Assembly (NCBI GenBank): GCA_000711775.1
Contig: ARYC01002125.1
Span: forward strand, 17,640-81,639
Length of the DNA: 64,000 nucleotides
Source: Oxytricha trifallax
Lineage: Eukaryota > Ciliophora > Spirotrichea > Sporadotrichida > Oxytrichidae
Direction of reading: 5' to 3'
Shown here: in pieces, positions 33,570 to 45,000 of the stretch
Layout of the letters: every line of letters starts with the position of its first letter
Numbering within the stretch: position 1 is the stretch's first letter
Notes under the pieces: generated by a model
What the model saw: only the letters and a program-made list of their open reading frames with translations
Told to the model about the DNA's origin: nothing
The model's database searches: none
Translations under genes and position numbers: made by a program

Positions 33570-36500
33570 CCATGCTAAAAGCTAACTCCTTCCTAGCATA
33601 AAACATAAGAAGCAATAGTGGAGGTGTTGGCCTTGGAAACATGAATATGATGATTTAAAAGAGATAGACTATTGGTGTAGAAATGATGGGCAATTCTAAT
33701 ATTAGTATGATGAGCACGAATCTCTCCAGACTGCTTAGCAATTTAATTTCAATTATTTTATGTTTCTAATCAGAATAACTTGATGTTTAACAGCCCAGGG
33801 TTGTCCTCCAGATTGACACTGGTAGATCAGTTAAACCACGAATCCAAGGAAATCATAATTATGCCGGAGTAAACCTTAATCAAGTAAGTTTAGGAGCTTT
33901 TAGAGAAGAAATTTGATAATGATGAACAGTTGTTAGCAACTATATATCAGTTAAATAATTATTTTCTTAATGCATGGAATAACAAATAGTGTTTATATAT
34001 AAAACTATCAAACAGTATCAAATGCAGTCATAGCAGAGTAATATGTCTGGTATACCTGGATAAAATTAGCAACCTGCAATTAGCAGTCAAGCACTAGTGG
34101 CTTATTAGAATTCTACAGAAATATATATTTTTACTTACTGTTCTATATTACCATTTATACATTATTAACTTGGAAATTGATAATTATTTAAATTCCAACT
34201 CCTAACAAGACTTGCTGATATTTGCATTTACACATTTCCTTATCAACAGGGTCTCAATCTCTAGCAATCCGCTATTTGAACTCATTATACAGCGGGCTCA
34301 GAACATACCTAGGAATATTAAAATGCTCAATTTTTGATGTAGATATTTATTATATTATATATAGATTATTTTTACTCCTCCCCCATGCTACTTATATTTT
34401 ATTTGGAATAGTAATTACGATTGTATGTTTATATTTGGGTTTAATCCTACTGAATTCCCTGTCTTCAGGCCAGATCAAACAAGAATGGTCTTGAAAATCA
34501 GACATTTATTCCAACTCAAATTAATCATTTTACAATATCAAATTCGTATTATATCATAATGTACTCTTCTAATTATTTATTTGAAGTACTTGTCCAAAAA
34601 TACTAACAATTATAACTAAAATTCAACTTTCAGTAATAAAACTCGCTTAACGAACGGAGGATGGATCTAATTCCTCGAGTTTATACCTTTCCTGTATAAA
34701 GCTTGCAGGAATCAACCTAAGGGGTGTCTTCGCCAATATTCTAAATAAAATTCAACTGCAAGAGCTAAACTATAACAACGATCTCAGTTCTTAACTAGCT
34801 ATTTACATAATATGCAAGTTACAACTAGACCTCTTTATATTTATCATTGTTTAATTAATACAAAAGTAAAGAGGCGCTTTGTGAGCATGAAAATACTGTT
34901 AATGCTGAGTTATTCCAGAATAGAGCTATCTAATTTGGCATTCCCTAAAGTCCATTTCTATTGGAAAAATTTGATTTAAATTTTATAAAAAGTCATATAT
35001 GCTTGAAATTAACAGTAATAAACATAGTGCTTTTATCGTGTAATTTAACTTATATTATAAATTTATTTAAGTGTCGGCACTTTTTAAAAACTGCCAACTG
35101 TTGCTGCTATTTTATATATTTAACAAATTAAAGTATAATATGACATTTTTACTATATCATTTTTCAAAATTCCTTATAAATAAAAGCAATCCTTTTGGAA
35201 GTATATTAATATAATTGGAATAGTTAAATTATTATTAAATCATGTTATAATAATATTAATACGGATGATTGTTCTTAATTGAATAGTTATTAAAGTTTTA
35301 TAGTTCTTTATAGAATTATGTAGATCTTTAAAGATTATTCAAATTTATTAGGATTTTTGAATAATCCTTAATCAGTAATATTATAATAAAAAATTCTTGA
35401 TAATTACGATTAGAACATAGAGTATAAAAAAAAATAATTTAAATCGCGACAACCGTCGTCAGTTTTTAAAAAGTGCCGACGCTTAAATAAATGAAAAAAA
35501 ATATTAAATTAATCAGGATAATTTTCAAATAAAGTTGAAGATTATTAAATTTGATATTTAGTTTACATTTTAGCTAATTATAGATAATTATAATTCTTAC
35601 ATCGTCTTGGTTTATATAGATTGAAGACAGGGAGCTGTAAATGGATGTAATTATTATGCATTTAGAAGAGACTTTGTAGATTTGTTTTTTATAGATTTTA
35701 ATATTAGATAAATATAATCTCAGAATGGAGATAAAAGTCAATAAAAACGAAATAAATGCTTTTAAGAAAGAATTTACGAATTTCTTCTTGGTGCCACTGA
35801 AGGATGTTGAATATAAAATTATCAAGCATACTCAAACTCAGGAAATGTATTTTTACTCAAATATAAATAATATTGTAGGAATACATTCGATTTGAGAAAA
35901 TGAATTAAAATTAAAATTAATTAATTATTAATTACCTTCAGTTATGTTTTTGGAAAATGTCTGCAAACCATGACAATATTATACTCTCTGAATAGCGCAT
36001 TAAAAATGAGACGGTGGTTGTTATTGCTATAATGAATTTATCCCATCGCTGAAGCGAGAAAAACCCATTATCCTATTTTTAGGAGTTAGCTCAAAATCAA
36101 AATATCTCGCTTCCTGGGATGATTCAGGAATATTGCAAATAATAAAGTCCAGATAAAATTGCGGGATCTACCGTAGAATCCATTTATTTTAGAATTTTAA
36201 GTCACTTTGGTTTTGATAACTGCCATGATTTTAATATTTAATTAATTTCATTTCATTTCATTTCCCAAAATTGAATGTATTCCTACAATATCTCTTCTTA
36301 ATCTCCAGATTTTCAAATCTCTCTACTAGTCTTAATGAACCTAATTCTGGAAGAATAGGAGCTCTACTAATCCTCACACAAGAAATAGCTTCTGAAGAAA
36401 TCTATAGATTTTGATGAGAACGGGGACAGAGTACTTACTCTTGATGAATTCAAGGAACTAATGAAGAGGCTGGAAGGATCTAGTGGGATGAACAGCAACG

Positions 36501-36814
36501 AGCGAATAGTAATGTTATTTAAGGAGGCTGTGGAGTTTAGCAATGAATTAGAACAGATGAATTTGCATTAGAATTCAAATAACAATGAGCATATGCATGG
36601 TGATCTGGGTGGATATGGCAATAACTGCATGAATGGAAGGATAACAGGGAGTGATAAGATTTCACCGGAGTGCTTCGTGGAAACTGTCGTTAGACATAGA
36701 TTGGGTGGATATGGCAACGAATTCCTTGATTTCGAATACCTCAATCAATATCATCAATATATAACTTATTAGATAAATTATCTTTAAACTCTCCACTTAA
36801 ATAAAATAAAATGA
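33570..36814 (+). CDS. Unidentified gene ending in an EF-hand, interrupted by two transposon-like inserts
   Basis: Successive plus-strand blocks read MLKANSFLAQNIRSNSGG (33570), SSRLTLVDQLNHESKE to LLEKKFDNDEQLLATIYQ (about 33815-33955), a Gln-rich block (QYQMQSQQSNMSGIPGQNQ, about 34010-34120), FAFTHFLINRVSISSNPLFE (about 34215-34330), FGFNPTEFPVFRPDQTR (about 34435-34490) and LYLSCIKLAGINLRGVFANI (about 34680-34840). Further blocks follow up to 35850. After the fold-back element the frame gives KKSIDFDENGDRVLTLDEF (about 36390-36450), a canonical EF-hand loop with D, N, D at positions 1, 3, 5 and E at 12, and ends at TGA 36812-36814. Calcium binding is likely. Whether all blocks form one gene is inferred from strand, spacing and composition. 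Confidence 0.5.
35061..35492. mobile_element. Short TIR element (about 430 bp)
   Basis: Terminal inverted repeats of ~33 bases, ATTTATTTAAGTGTCGGCAC with TTTTTAAAAACTG (35061-35093) and the complement ending GTGCCGACGCTTAAATAAAT (to 35492), enclose AT-rich non-coding sequence. CGTCGGCAC is unusually GC-rich for the region. No coding capacity; no clear target duplication beyond the A/T-rich flanks. It is unrelated to the other fold-back elements and lies between coding blocks of the EF-hand gene. Confidence 0.7.
35873..36288. mobile_element. Fold-back MITE, copy 3 (subfamily II)
   Basis: This 416-base inverted-repeat element is flanked by TA (35871-35872 and 36289-36290). The left end is TTGTAGGAATACATTCGATT and the right end is its near complement. 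Its interior (ACCCATTATCCTATTTTTAG) matches copy 5 rather than copies 1/2 or 4/6. The inverted repeat is less perfect than in other copies. It lies just before the EF-hand block of the surrounding gene. Confidence 0.82.
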
Positions 36815-37027
36815 TATAATAGTTACTGATTTAGCACCAACAAAATACAGAAAAACAATGATGAATAGTTTATTGAAATAATCTTATTAACTTTAATTTC
36901 GTTAATCCCTATCTAAGAATTTTAAATATTAAAACTTTTATTATGAAGTATATGTTATTACGAGTGTATATTAATCACATTAATATTCATTTTCATAGTG
37001 AATAAATCGTGTCATAAATTTTAATCA

Positions 37028-38380
37028 TCACAGATCTAACTCACCCGTAGGATCTTTCAGTTTGGGAGACTCCATAGCGTTATCTCCATGTCCTAGCTAC
37101 TACTATGAATATTGCAACATCTGACAGTAAAATCCCAATTTCAAGTCGTTTGAGATACCCTCGTATTGCAAAACTGCCATGTTTACTTTACTTGCTAATT
37201 TCTTGAGGGAGTTTGTGTCTTTTATATGTTATAACTTAAAATATCCTAAATAATAAGAAAAACTGCTGCAAATGTTATGTTAATAACTAGCGTCAACCAG
37301 TTCTTGAAGTTTCTCTGGGAGAGTTTGTGCTGCTAGATATTCATACATCAAAAGAGTCATTGTCTTCTCAAGTTCTAACTTGAAGTCATTCGCAAGTTCT
37401 TAGTCTGTTTAAGGTTGCTGATTGATTTGAGATGAATCTCGATTATATTTAATGAAAAGTATCTATAGATTTAATGAAACACTCTCCACTCGATAGTTGT
37501 TCATAGAATAATGCCAAACAAATGAAACAATTTATAATTGTTATAAAGAAAGGAATCTCTTTGAAGTTTGATAAATGACTGTGATAGATGGGTTTAAGCA
37601 GACATAAGAGCATCAGTGATATTTTTGGCTTTAATCAATTCTACAAAGTGTTGTCTCTTCATTTTAAACTGCAGCTCTATGTTTTAATCCAAAATCTATG
37701 CTCAAATATTAAGTAAATCAAAATGAGTGTTTGGTTTAAAGATACAAAGAGTGAATAAAAATGTATATAATTTTCATACCTCTGGGTTAATTCTGTTGAC
37801 AGTATTTAATGCTTCCTCGATTTGCCCTTTCTCTATTAATCTACGTATTTCTATTCTGTTGTCAATTAATTCCATGTCCATTTCAGCTATACATAATAAA
37901 TAACTATATTTATAATTGAAACCATAGATAGACTCATACAGTTATAATCAAGAGAGTAAACATAATCTATTTGGTTAGAGTCTCCCATAAAACATTGAAT
38001 ATTATGCCAATTTTAATTAAAGTATGATAACTCAATTCTTGCCATTTTATGCCAGTCTCTTTTTCGAATTTAATTACACCTTGATTGTACTCCTCAACTA
38101 TCAAATAATTCATCACTAGCTTGTTGATAATCCAAAATTGTTTATTTAAATTAAATTTTAAGAGTATCTCTTTAAAATTCATAGTATTTAAGCAAATTGA
38201 AAGCCAAAATTTTCTCTATCTTTATTATTTTAAAAAGTGAATTGATTTTTATTAAATATCCTCAGGGATGGATATTTCTTGCATTTTATCATCTCACTAA
38301 TCCACATTATATTTGTTTCTGCGCTCAGTTTAAGCCACCGTAGCCGAGACACTTGCTCCTTGATTTGATTAGGCACTCAT
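37028..38380 (-). CDS. GID8: GID8/TWA1-like LisH-CTLH protein (CTLH/GID E3 ligase subunit)
   Basis: Six blocks on the minus strand follow human GID8 in order. The N-terminus is MSAQSNQGASVSATVAQTE (ATG 38378-38380). The LisH block is WIINKLVMNYLIVEEYNQG and KFEKETGI (about 38050-38165). CTLH begins AEMDMELIDNRIEIRRLIEK (about 37795-37890). Then IELQFKMKRQHFVELIKAK (about 37560-37700), DFKLELEKTMTLLMYEYLA (about 37290-37410) and a CRA-type end LASKVNMAVLQYEGISNDLK (about 37040-37205) with TGA 37028-37030. GID8 is a scaffold subunit of the GID/CTLH ubiquitin ligase. AT-rich gaps between blocks fit non-scrambled IESs. An in-frame TGA near 38296 stands where the human protein has Trp (KDEWMEKL region), in the first block. 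Confidence 0.85.
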
Positions 38381-38499
38381 ATTTTAAAAGTTTATACTTT
38401 TGCAAATTTTCAAGATTTTAAAAGATTAATTATATATTTAAAATTACTTAATTGCTTTTATTTGTGAATGTTTGAGTAAATTATTCTTATTATAACATA

Positions 38500-40117
38500 A
38501 TTAACAAAGAAAGTTAATAGATATGTTGCCCAAATGAGTCGTAACTTAACGAAGGGGTTTAAATATTTCACTCTAAAATACACCATAGGGACCAACCAAC
38601 TTCTTTTTGAAGATAATGGAGCAAACCAACAAAGTAATAGCTCGATGAAAACAAAAAGCATCTTTCAGATTTAGAGCTCGGCTAAAAAAGATTAGCAGCC
38701 TCACTCCTCCATTAAAACATCGGTTAACTTTGATAATAATTAGTTACAAAGAAACAACATGAGATGGACATCACTTCCAGCAATCATGAAAACAAAGACT
38801 GAAATAATCTTCAACTTAAAGAAAGTAGTGGATGAAGTCTCTGTAAAAGAGACCAGTCTATTCTCCCTTGTCTAGAAAGGCAAGGATACAACAGATGTAA
38901 TCCTCAATGAATCACTCCTACTGTCACAAGACGAGCTACAAAACCAACAGGTAAAATGTCTTAATGCCTTCTAATCACATATTAACTTACTATTTGTAAT
39001 AATCTTAAAGATTTAAAAATACAACTAAACCAAAGAACTAGGTCATATTCATGACATAGCAATAGCTACAAAAAATAAGAACTTTGAATACCTGTTCAGA
39101 GAAGAAAGATTCTAAGCCTTAATTCATTAATCTGCTTTTACTATTAAATACCCCTAGGTAATATAAGAATCAACCTTCAAAGTAGCAAACTTAGCTATTA
39201 AGTAACTAGAAAACTTAGTCAACTAGGTAGGCCTCAAACAACAAGTTAGTAACTAACAGACAACAGTGGAAAAGAGAGAGAGAGATCAGTCTTCGAGGAT
39301 GTCGACTTGGTTGAAGAGATGCCAATGCAAATAGACACATCATTGAAGCCAGGAAACAAACCAAAGTAGAAAGTCAACAACGATGACGTAACTCACCAGA
39401 AAAATCTGATCAGTTTACTTTCATCTGATCAGATGAGCTAAGAGCTGAAAGCCAACATCGGAAAAGTTCATAAAATACATGAAGTGAACCATAAGCTCCA
39501 AAGATAAATATAATTCAAAGTACTAGGTAATATCAATTGCTAGATTGATGATAGGATTCTATAAAACCTATCTCTATTATCAAACTAACAAGTTAAATAG
39601 TACTTTGCAAAATAAAGAATAAATTTTGGCATGAATTAGATTTTGAAGTGAAAGAGTTCAAGCTTTTCGTTTAACCTGACTTTACAAAGATCAACCTCAA
39701 TATATAAAAGTCGACAACAGAAAATACCATGATTGTTATCTATGCTGACGCCAAAGATATGGCTATGAATAGCTAAAAAACTAAATTTTTCCTCACTTAT
39801 AACAAATTTCCATGTTCAGATCCAAACCTAAAACTATACAAGTTGGTGGTACACATAAGTTTGAACTAAAATTTAAGAAAGGGGAAGACATGAGGGTCTT
39901 TTTATATAACTGGCAAGGAGAGAAGGTAACTAACAACATGTTTTGGAAAGGAGTTACCAGATGGAAGAGAAAGAAGATACTGGACATCCACATAAAGACT
40001 AAGAAAGTTTATGGAAGACCAGATTACTTAAAATGAAAAGAGGTAGACCCTTGTATATATTAAACATATTATTGATCGGGGGTTTGCGGAGACCTCAATG
40101 TGATCATATTATTATTA
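38500..40117 (+). mobile_element. Retroposon-like insert with 19-bp direct repeats and (ATT)n tail
   Basis: The exact 19-mer TTATTCTTATTATAACATA occurs at 38481-38499 and 40118-40136. The right copy directly follows a short ATT repeat (about 40107-40120), and a GC-rich stretch (GATCGGGGGTTTGCGGAGAC) lies just before the tail. This is the pattern of a non-LTR retroposon with a simple-repeat tail and a long target duplication. The 1.6-kb body has plus-strand coding-like frames but no reverse-transcriptase motif that I can find. Alternatives are a retrocopied gene, or an MDS/IES segment bounded by an unusually long pointer. Confidence 0.5.
38753..40036 (+). CDS. Unidentified protein-coding region inside the 38.5-40.1 kb insert
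   Basis: From ATG 38761 the frame reads MRWTSLPAIMKTKTEIIFN and stays TGA-free for ~190 codons (IAIATKNKNFEYLFREERF, QESTFKVANLAIKQLENLV). At a GA repeat near 39270 it shifts to EDVDLVEEMPMQIDTSLKP and LLSSDQMSQELKANIGKVH. After an AT-rich gap come FKLFVQPDFTKINLNIQKS (about 39655) and GGTHKFELKFKKGEDMRVF to KKVYGRPDYLK with TGA at about 40034. A GT...AG-like interval near 38950-39010 could be an intron. No domain is recognised. Start choice and joins are tentative. Confidence 0.45.
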
Positions 40118-40136
40118 TTATTCTTATTATAACATA

Positions 40137-41445
40137 TTTCCAAAATAATTTTCTTAAAATTGCTAATTAAATTTAGTTTAGGCTTTATTATACAATAAGA
40201 ATTATTATTTTTCAAAAATCTCAATAAAAACAATAGTCTATATAATATCTTTAATAATGTAAGACATTGAATGTGAGTGAATCGACAGTTAGATTATTTA
40301 ATCAATAAATCCACAGATCTCTCAATAATAATATTTAATACACATAAATATAAACATGCATATATTAACCCTAATAATAAGCACTCAGCTTAGTAATAAT
40401 TGACAACCCCCATGTAATGCCAGACCCCCATGGGTCAATTCTCCATGGCCTCAGATCTTTCTCTGGCCTCCCTACGGAAAACTTTTAGGATTCTCGTAGA
40501 TCTTAATATCTATAAACTATGATAAATATAAATATTGGAGATAATTCTCATAATAAGGTTGAAGTACTAGAATGATTAGATATAATCATCATAAATGGCA
40601 GTAACTTCTGCCTCATTAAATATTGTTAGTTTATTTTACAAATTAATGCGAAAAGAAGTAAATAAATTTTGAATATAATTTAGTCAATAATATATCATAA
40701 TCTTCAAATAAAGCAGGCAACGCCCAAAACAACCTTTACACTTCATCTTCTCTTCTCTCCACCTAATAAACTTTAAATCTATAATCAAATCCACACTCGC
40801 TGTCCCAGAATTAAGCACTACCTCAAATAGTAGTAAATTATATACAATATATTGTAGAATAATTGATATAAAAATAGTTGGTTAATTAAGCATGATGGTG
40901 CCTTTTTCATCCTAAGAGCAGATCTGCGGTCTAGTGAACACATCGAAAACCTGTAAAACACTCAGCCTCAAATAAACAACACACTTTCAAACTCAACCCC
41001 TAATCTCAATTAATATTCCATAATAATAATAATACATATTTTTATTATATCCATGAAAATGTGGTTGAAAATAAATATCTGTGCTAGTATAATTATATAA
41101 CTGAGTAATAATAAGTTGGTTAGTCAGTTAATTAAGATATAAAACTATCTGAAGTGAAATGTGTAAAAACTATTTGTGGAGAATCAGTACGAAGTGGATT
41201 AAAGATTCTCAATAGAAGAGACTCTCAGAGACTATCAGAAATGTCTAATTAAAATATATATTGTTATAAATTTTATAAATAATTTTGTCAAGTAGAGGTA
41301 TATTTAATATCGATTTCAATATGTATTTTATATTTAAATATAAAATACATATTGAAAGCTACCTCAAAGTATAAATACTATTTTAAAAATTTAATCCTGA
41401 ATAATTTTAGATATAAGAATAACTAATAGACCAACACTCAAAAAA
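40137..41445. other. Mostly AT-rich gap with a GC-richer patch at 40405-40505
   Basis: About 1.3 kb without a supported gene. A patch at about 40405-40505 (AACCCCCATGTAATGCCAGA and CAGACCCCCATGGGTCAATT) is far less AT-rich than its surroundings and contains a short imperfect inverted repeat around CCATGG. Another at about 40895-40990 may be coding but gives no convincing frame. Either could be a retroposon remnant or a small MDS. Confidence 0.35.
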
Positions 41446-43527
41446 AAAACTAGAACAAACAAAAGCAACAACAGCAGAAGAATCAAACCAGTAATCACAA
41501 CAGTTTGAATCATTCAGTCGCCCTTAACATAAAAATATTAATGGTGGAAAGAAAGGTCAGTAGTAACAACCACAGTAACCATAGAGTTTAAGTAAAAATC
41601 AATAGAAGAAGGAAAGATAGGGTGGAGATCAATAATAAATTTATTCATTTAAAAATATAGAGTAAGTGTTAATTGTTTTGTCGTGATTTTAATTTAAAGA
41701 TAGGAATTGATAAAAACAATGACTACAGCACCCAGTTAACCAAATATAACTACTAATTAGCAATAACCTTAATTCAAAAAGCCAGATTTACTCACTTAAA
41801 ACAATAATTAACTTAAGAATCAATAATCAGTTATAAAGACTCTTATTATTCAACTCAATATTAATAATATATTAATTAAACTGCATAAGCAACTGCTACT
41901 TAATAGCTAGCTGGTCAGAAAAGACCTCAGCCATCATCAAACACAGATGAGCTAATCAAGGAAGTAAACAATCAACTCTCATCACATCTTAAACAACAAG
42001 AAAAGTAAAAATAGTAGTAATAAACACAGTAAAACTATAACAAAAAGCAGAAATTAAATGATGGTAATAAATATCAGTAGAAAGATGTGAAATAGAATAA
42101 GAAAAAAGTTGATTAAAAAGATGAAGTTGATAAGACACTTGCTCAAAGATAGACTCAGCTAATCAAGGAATTCGATTATAAACTTTAATTATATCTTCAT
42201 TTCGATAGCTCATCAGATGATTCAAGCGACATGTCTGACATTGAAGAAACCCCAAAAAAGCCAATTAATACTCAAAATAAAAACAAAAGCTAAACAAAGT
42301 CAGAATAGCTTAAAAATAAACAATCAAAATTAGAGTAAGAATCCCCTATTGGCTAGTAAAGTTTAAGTAAAAAGCAATTGAAAAGGAAAGAAAAGAAAGA
42401 AAATAAGAAGGCAGAGAAAGCTGAAAAGAAACAGTAAAAATAATCTAAAGTAGCAGTAAGATGAAAAATAGAAATAGATGGATGATGAAAAGAAAGAGAA
42501 GGAATAGAAAGAACAGAAATCAGAGAAAAAGAGCAAGAAGAAAAGAAAGATAAAAAATCAGCTAAAAAGCTTAATAAAGAGTAACTAAGAAGCTTTACAG
42601 CAAAGCGTCAACAAGGAAAAGACAAAGAGTAAACCTGCTAAGCCAGAGACCAAGTTAAAATTCAAGTCAGCTGAAGAGTCACCTAAACAAGCAAATTGCA
42701 GAAAAGCAAGCAATGAGAGCGTAAAATCTGAAGTATCAAGCCAATCCTCACTTTTAAAGGAAGAAAAGTAGGTAAAATTACAGAAAATGCTCAGTGAATC
42801 TATAAATAGCTACAGTTTAGATAAAGCTTATGAAAGTGTAGGTATTTAAACTCCAAGCCACATGTTAAGTCAGAAGAATCTGCCAATTGTTGATTTAAGC
42901 AGATCCAGTAGTGCAAAGTCTTCAGCTTTAGTATGTCCGGTAAAGATTATCACCACTTCCTAGAAAGTGAATACTAACTCAGAAAGCAATACCAGCAGTT
43001 TTTTTTAGAAATTTGAACAAAAATGAGGGCATTCAAAAGAAATTGATGCCCATTATCACTGTTAAAAAAGACTCTGAAATTGATTCACTTAGTGGTAATA
43101 GTGAAAGTGATCATAAACTTGCTTCTGCTTCACTTAATCAAGGCAAATAATTTGCTCTTAAGCATTCTAAGACAATTTACATTTATCACCGTCTTTCTAA
43201 AATTGCATCAAAACTCATTTTCACTAAATATAATAATGAAAGTCAGACTCAAAGAAGAAATTAGAAATAAATCTTAACAACTAAGAGTAGGGTGACAAAT
43301 AAGCCAATGAAGAAGAAGAGGAGAAAGATGAATTCAGCAAATTCCTTAAGATCCAACATAGCATTAAGAAAAAGAGAAAAGCATCAACTTCTTTCCATGA
43401 TAGTTTAAAATATATAAATTTCAATTAGAAATATAGTAGTAGTAATCTTAATAAATATTATTTAAGTTTCAATAGAAGTAAATCAGCGAAGGACAAGCAA
43501 TACCCAAATCTATTTAGAGAATTATGA
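41446..43527 (+). CDS. Unidentified Gln/Lys/Ser-rich protein gene
   Basis: The first block (about 41446-41660) reads KLEQTKATTAEESNQQSQQF and GGKKGQQQQPQQPQSLSKN. After an AT-rich, IES-like gap (about 41660-41890) a long frame gives KRPQPSSNTDELIKEVNN, DSSSDDSSDMSDIEETPKK, Lys/Glu-rich stretches, then KPAKPETKLKFKSAEESPK and SQKNLPIVDLSRSSSAKSS. Frame shifts occur at poly-A/T runs near 42460 and 43010. The final blocks are GIQKKLMPIITVKKDSEID and DEFSKFLKIQHSIKKKRKAS, with TGA 43525-43527. The acidic-Ser and Lys-rich low complexity suggests a nuclear or scaffold protein, but no domain is seen. Very many TAR codons sit in Gln runs. Confidence 0.55.
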
Positions 43528-43628
43528 TAAATAAGTAAAGTACTCTCTATTAAAGACACTAATGTAAAAATATAAAATATTTGAAAAAAAACAGTAAAGA
43601 TATAATCTTATGATGTGCAATTTAAATA

Positions 43629-44046
43629 TTGTAGGAATACATTTGATTTGGGAAAATAATAAATAAATTAAAATACAATTTCTAAAAATATTGGCAGTTA
43701 ACTTTCTGGAAACCTAGACAATATGGTACTTGTTCGATAGAGAATTCAAAATAAGCTGGACTTTACTATTGGCGGTACCCCTCTATCGCATCGTATAAGC
43801 GAGATAACTCAACTTTAATTTTTGGTGATTTGTTTAGTTGATTTTAATGTAAAAATTAAAGTGAAGTTATCTCACTCCAGGGATAAGATAAAATAGTACC
43901 ACCAATAGTAAAGTCCAGCCTTATTTTGAATTCTCTATCGAACAAGTACCATATTGTCTAGGTTTCCAGAAAGTTAACTGCCAATATTTTTAGAAATTGT
44001 ATTTTAATTTATTTATTATTTTCCCAAATCAAATTTATTCCTACAA
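43629..44046. mobile_element. Fold-back MITE, copy 4 (subfamily III)
   Basis: This 418-base inverted repeat is flanked by TA (43627-43628 and 44047-44048). Ends are TTGTAGGAATACATTTGATT and its near complement. Interior arms carry CTTTCTGGAAACCTAGACAA and GGACTTTACTATTGGCGGTA, shared with copy 6. It begins about 100 bases after the stop of the Gln/Lys-rich gene. Confidence 0.88.
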
Positions 44047-44999
44047 TAATACAATATATTTTTATGAATGGAAAAAATAAGAAGTAAAGTTGGACATATC
44101 TATCATAATATTTAATTCATATAGAAATTATAAAAATAGATTTCTTAAGTTTTTCGAAGGAATATTCTGCTTTAATATCATAAGTTTTATTGTTGCTAGT
44201 TGAAATCATAAGACATTAAAATATTGAAAATTAATTATACTCTATAATTAATAAACGAAGTTTTTTTAATTCAATTCTTTGAGTGTGACAAACATCTACC
44301 CTTAATTAAGAATTATTCAGATTAATATTTGTAAACATAAAGACATACATATTATTTGTATTAAAACTTAAGAATTTTCCTTTTTTTACAGCAGCATTTA
44401 TTAATTAAATAGCAAATCAAAAAGATCACTTGTCTAAGCTATATAAAAATAAATAAAAGTTAATAATTATAATTCCCTATTTAAATTAGTTAAGGTAAAA
44501 ATGGTGTGAAAAGCCGCACTTTTATCTCACAACACTCTCCACAATCAATCTCTTGAACGCGTTATCTAGTGTAGAAATGTAAATATATCTACTATAATGA
44601 ATGTTTTAAATTAATAAATCCCTACTATGTCTGTTTAAATTAATATAAAATTATAAGTGTAGAATTGGGTTAAAGCTACTATATTGATTAATTTAAGACA
44701 TCAGAGTCTAAACAGGATTGGATTTATGAGAAATGCATGTCAGATTTCGCTAGGTACAATTAAAAGTGTCCCGATGGCAATTAATATGCAATTAAATGTG
44801 TATTAAATTACAAGATTCTAAATTAATGTCATAAATCCTTCCAAACTCATAATTTTATCTATAAATATACATAATATAAATATAATGCAATTAGTAATGT
44901 GAACTGTGAAGATAAACAAACTGCAGTGAATTTATTCAACAATAAACTTGAACATCTAGCTAAATTTACTGTTATTTGTTAATTATTAAAAAAAAGCTG
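44047..44999. other. AT-rich gap
   Basis: About 950 bases of AT-rich sequence with no supported gene. A short, less AT-rich patch near 44510-44575 (AAAAGCCGCACTTTTATC) has no recognisable function. Confidence 0.35.
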
Positions 45000-45000
45000 T

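Noticed and set aside
34222..34494. Hydrophobic 90-residue plus-strand frame
   Set aside because: It is a shadow of coding blocks in other frames (FAFTHFLINRVS and FGFNPTEFPV) and spans a probable IES.
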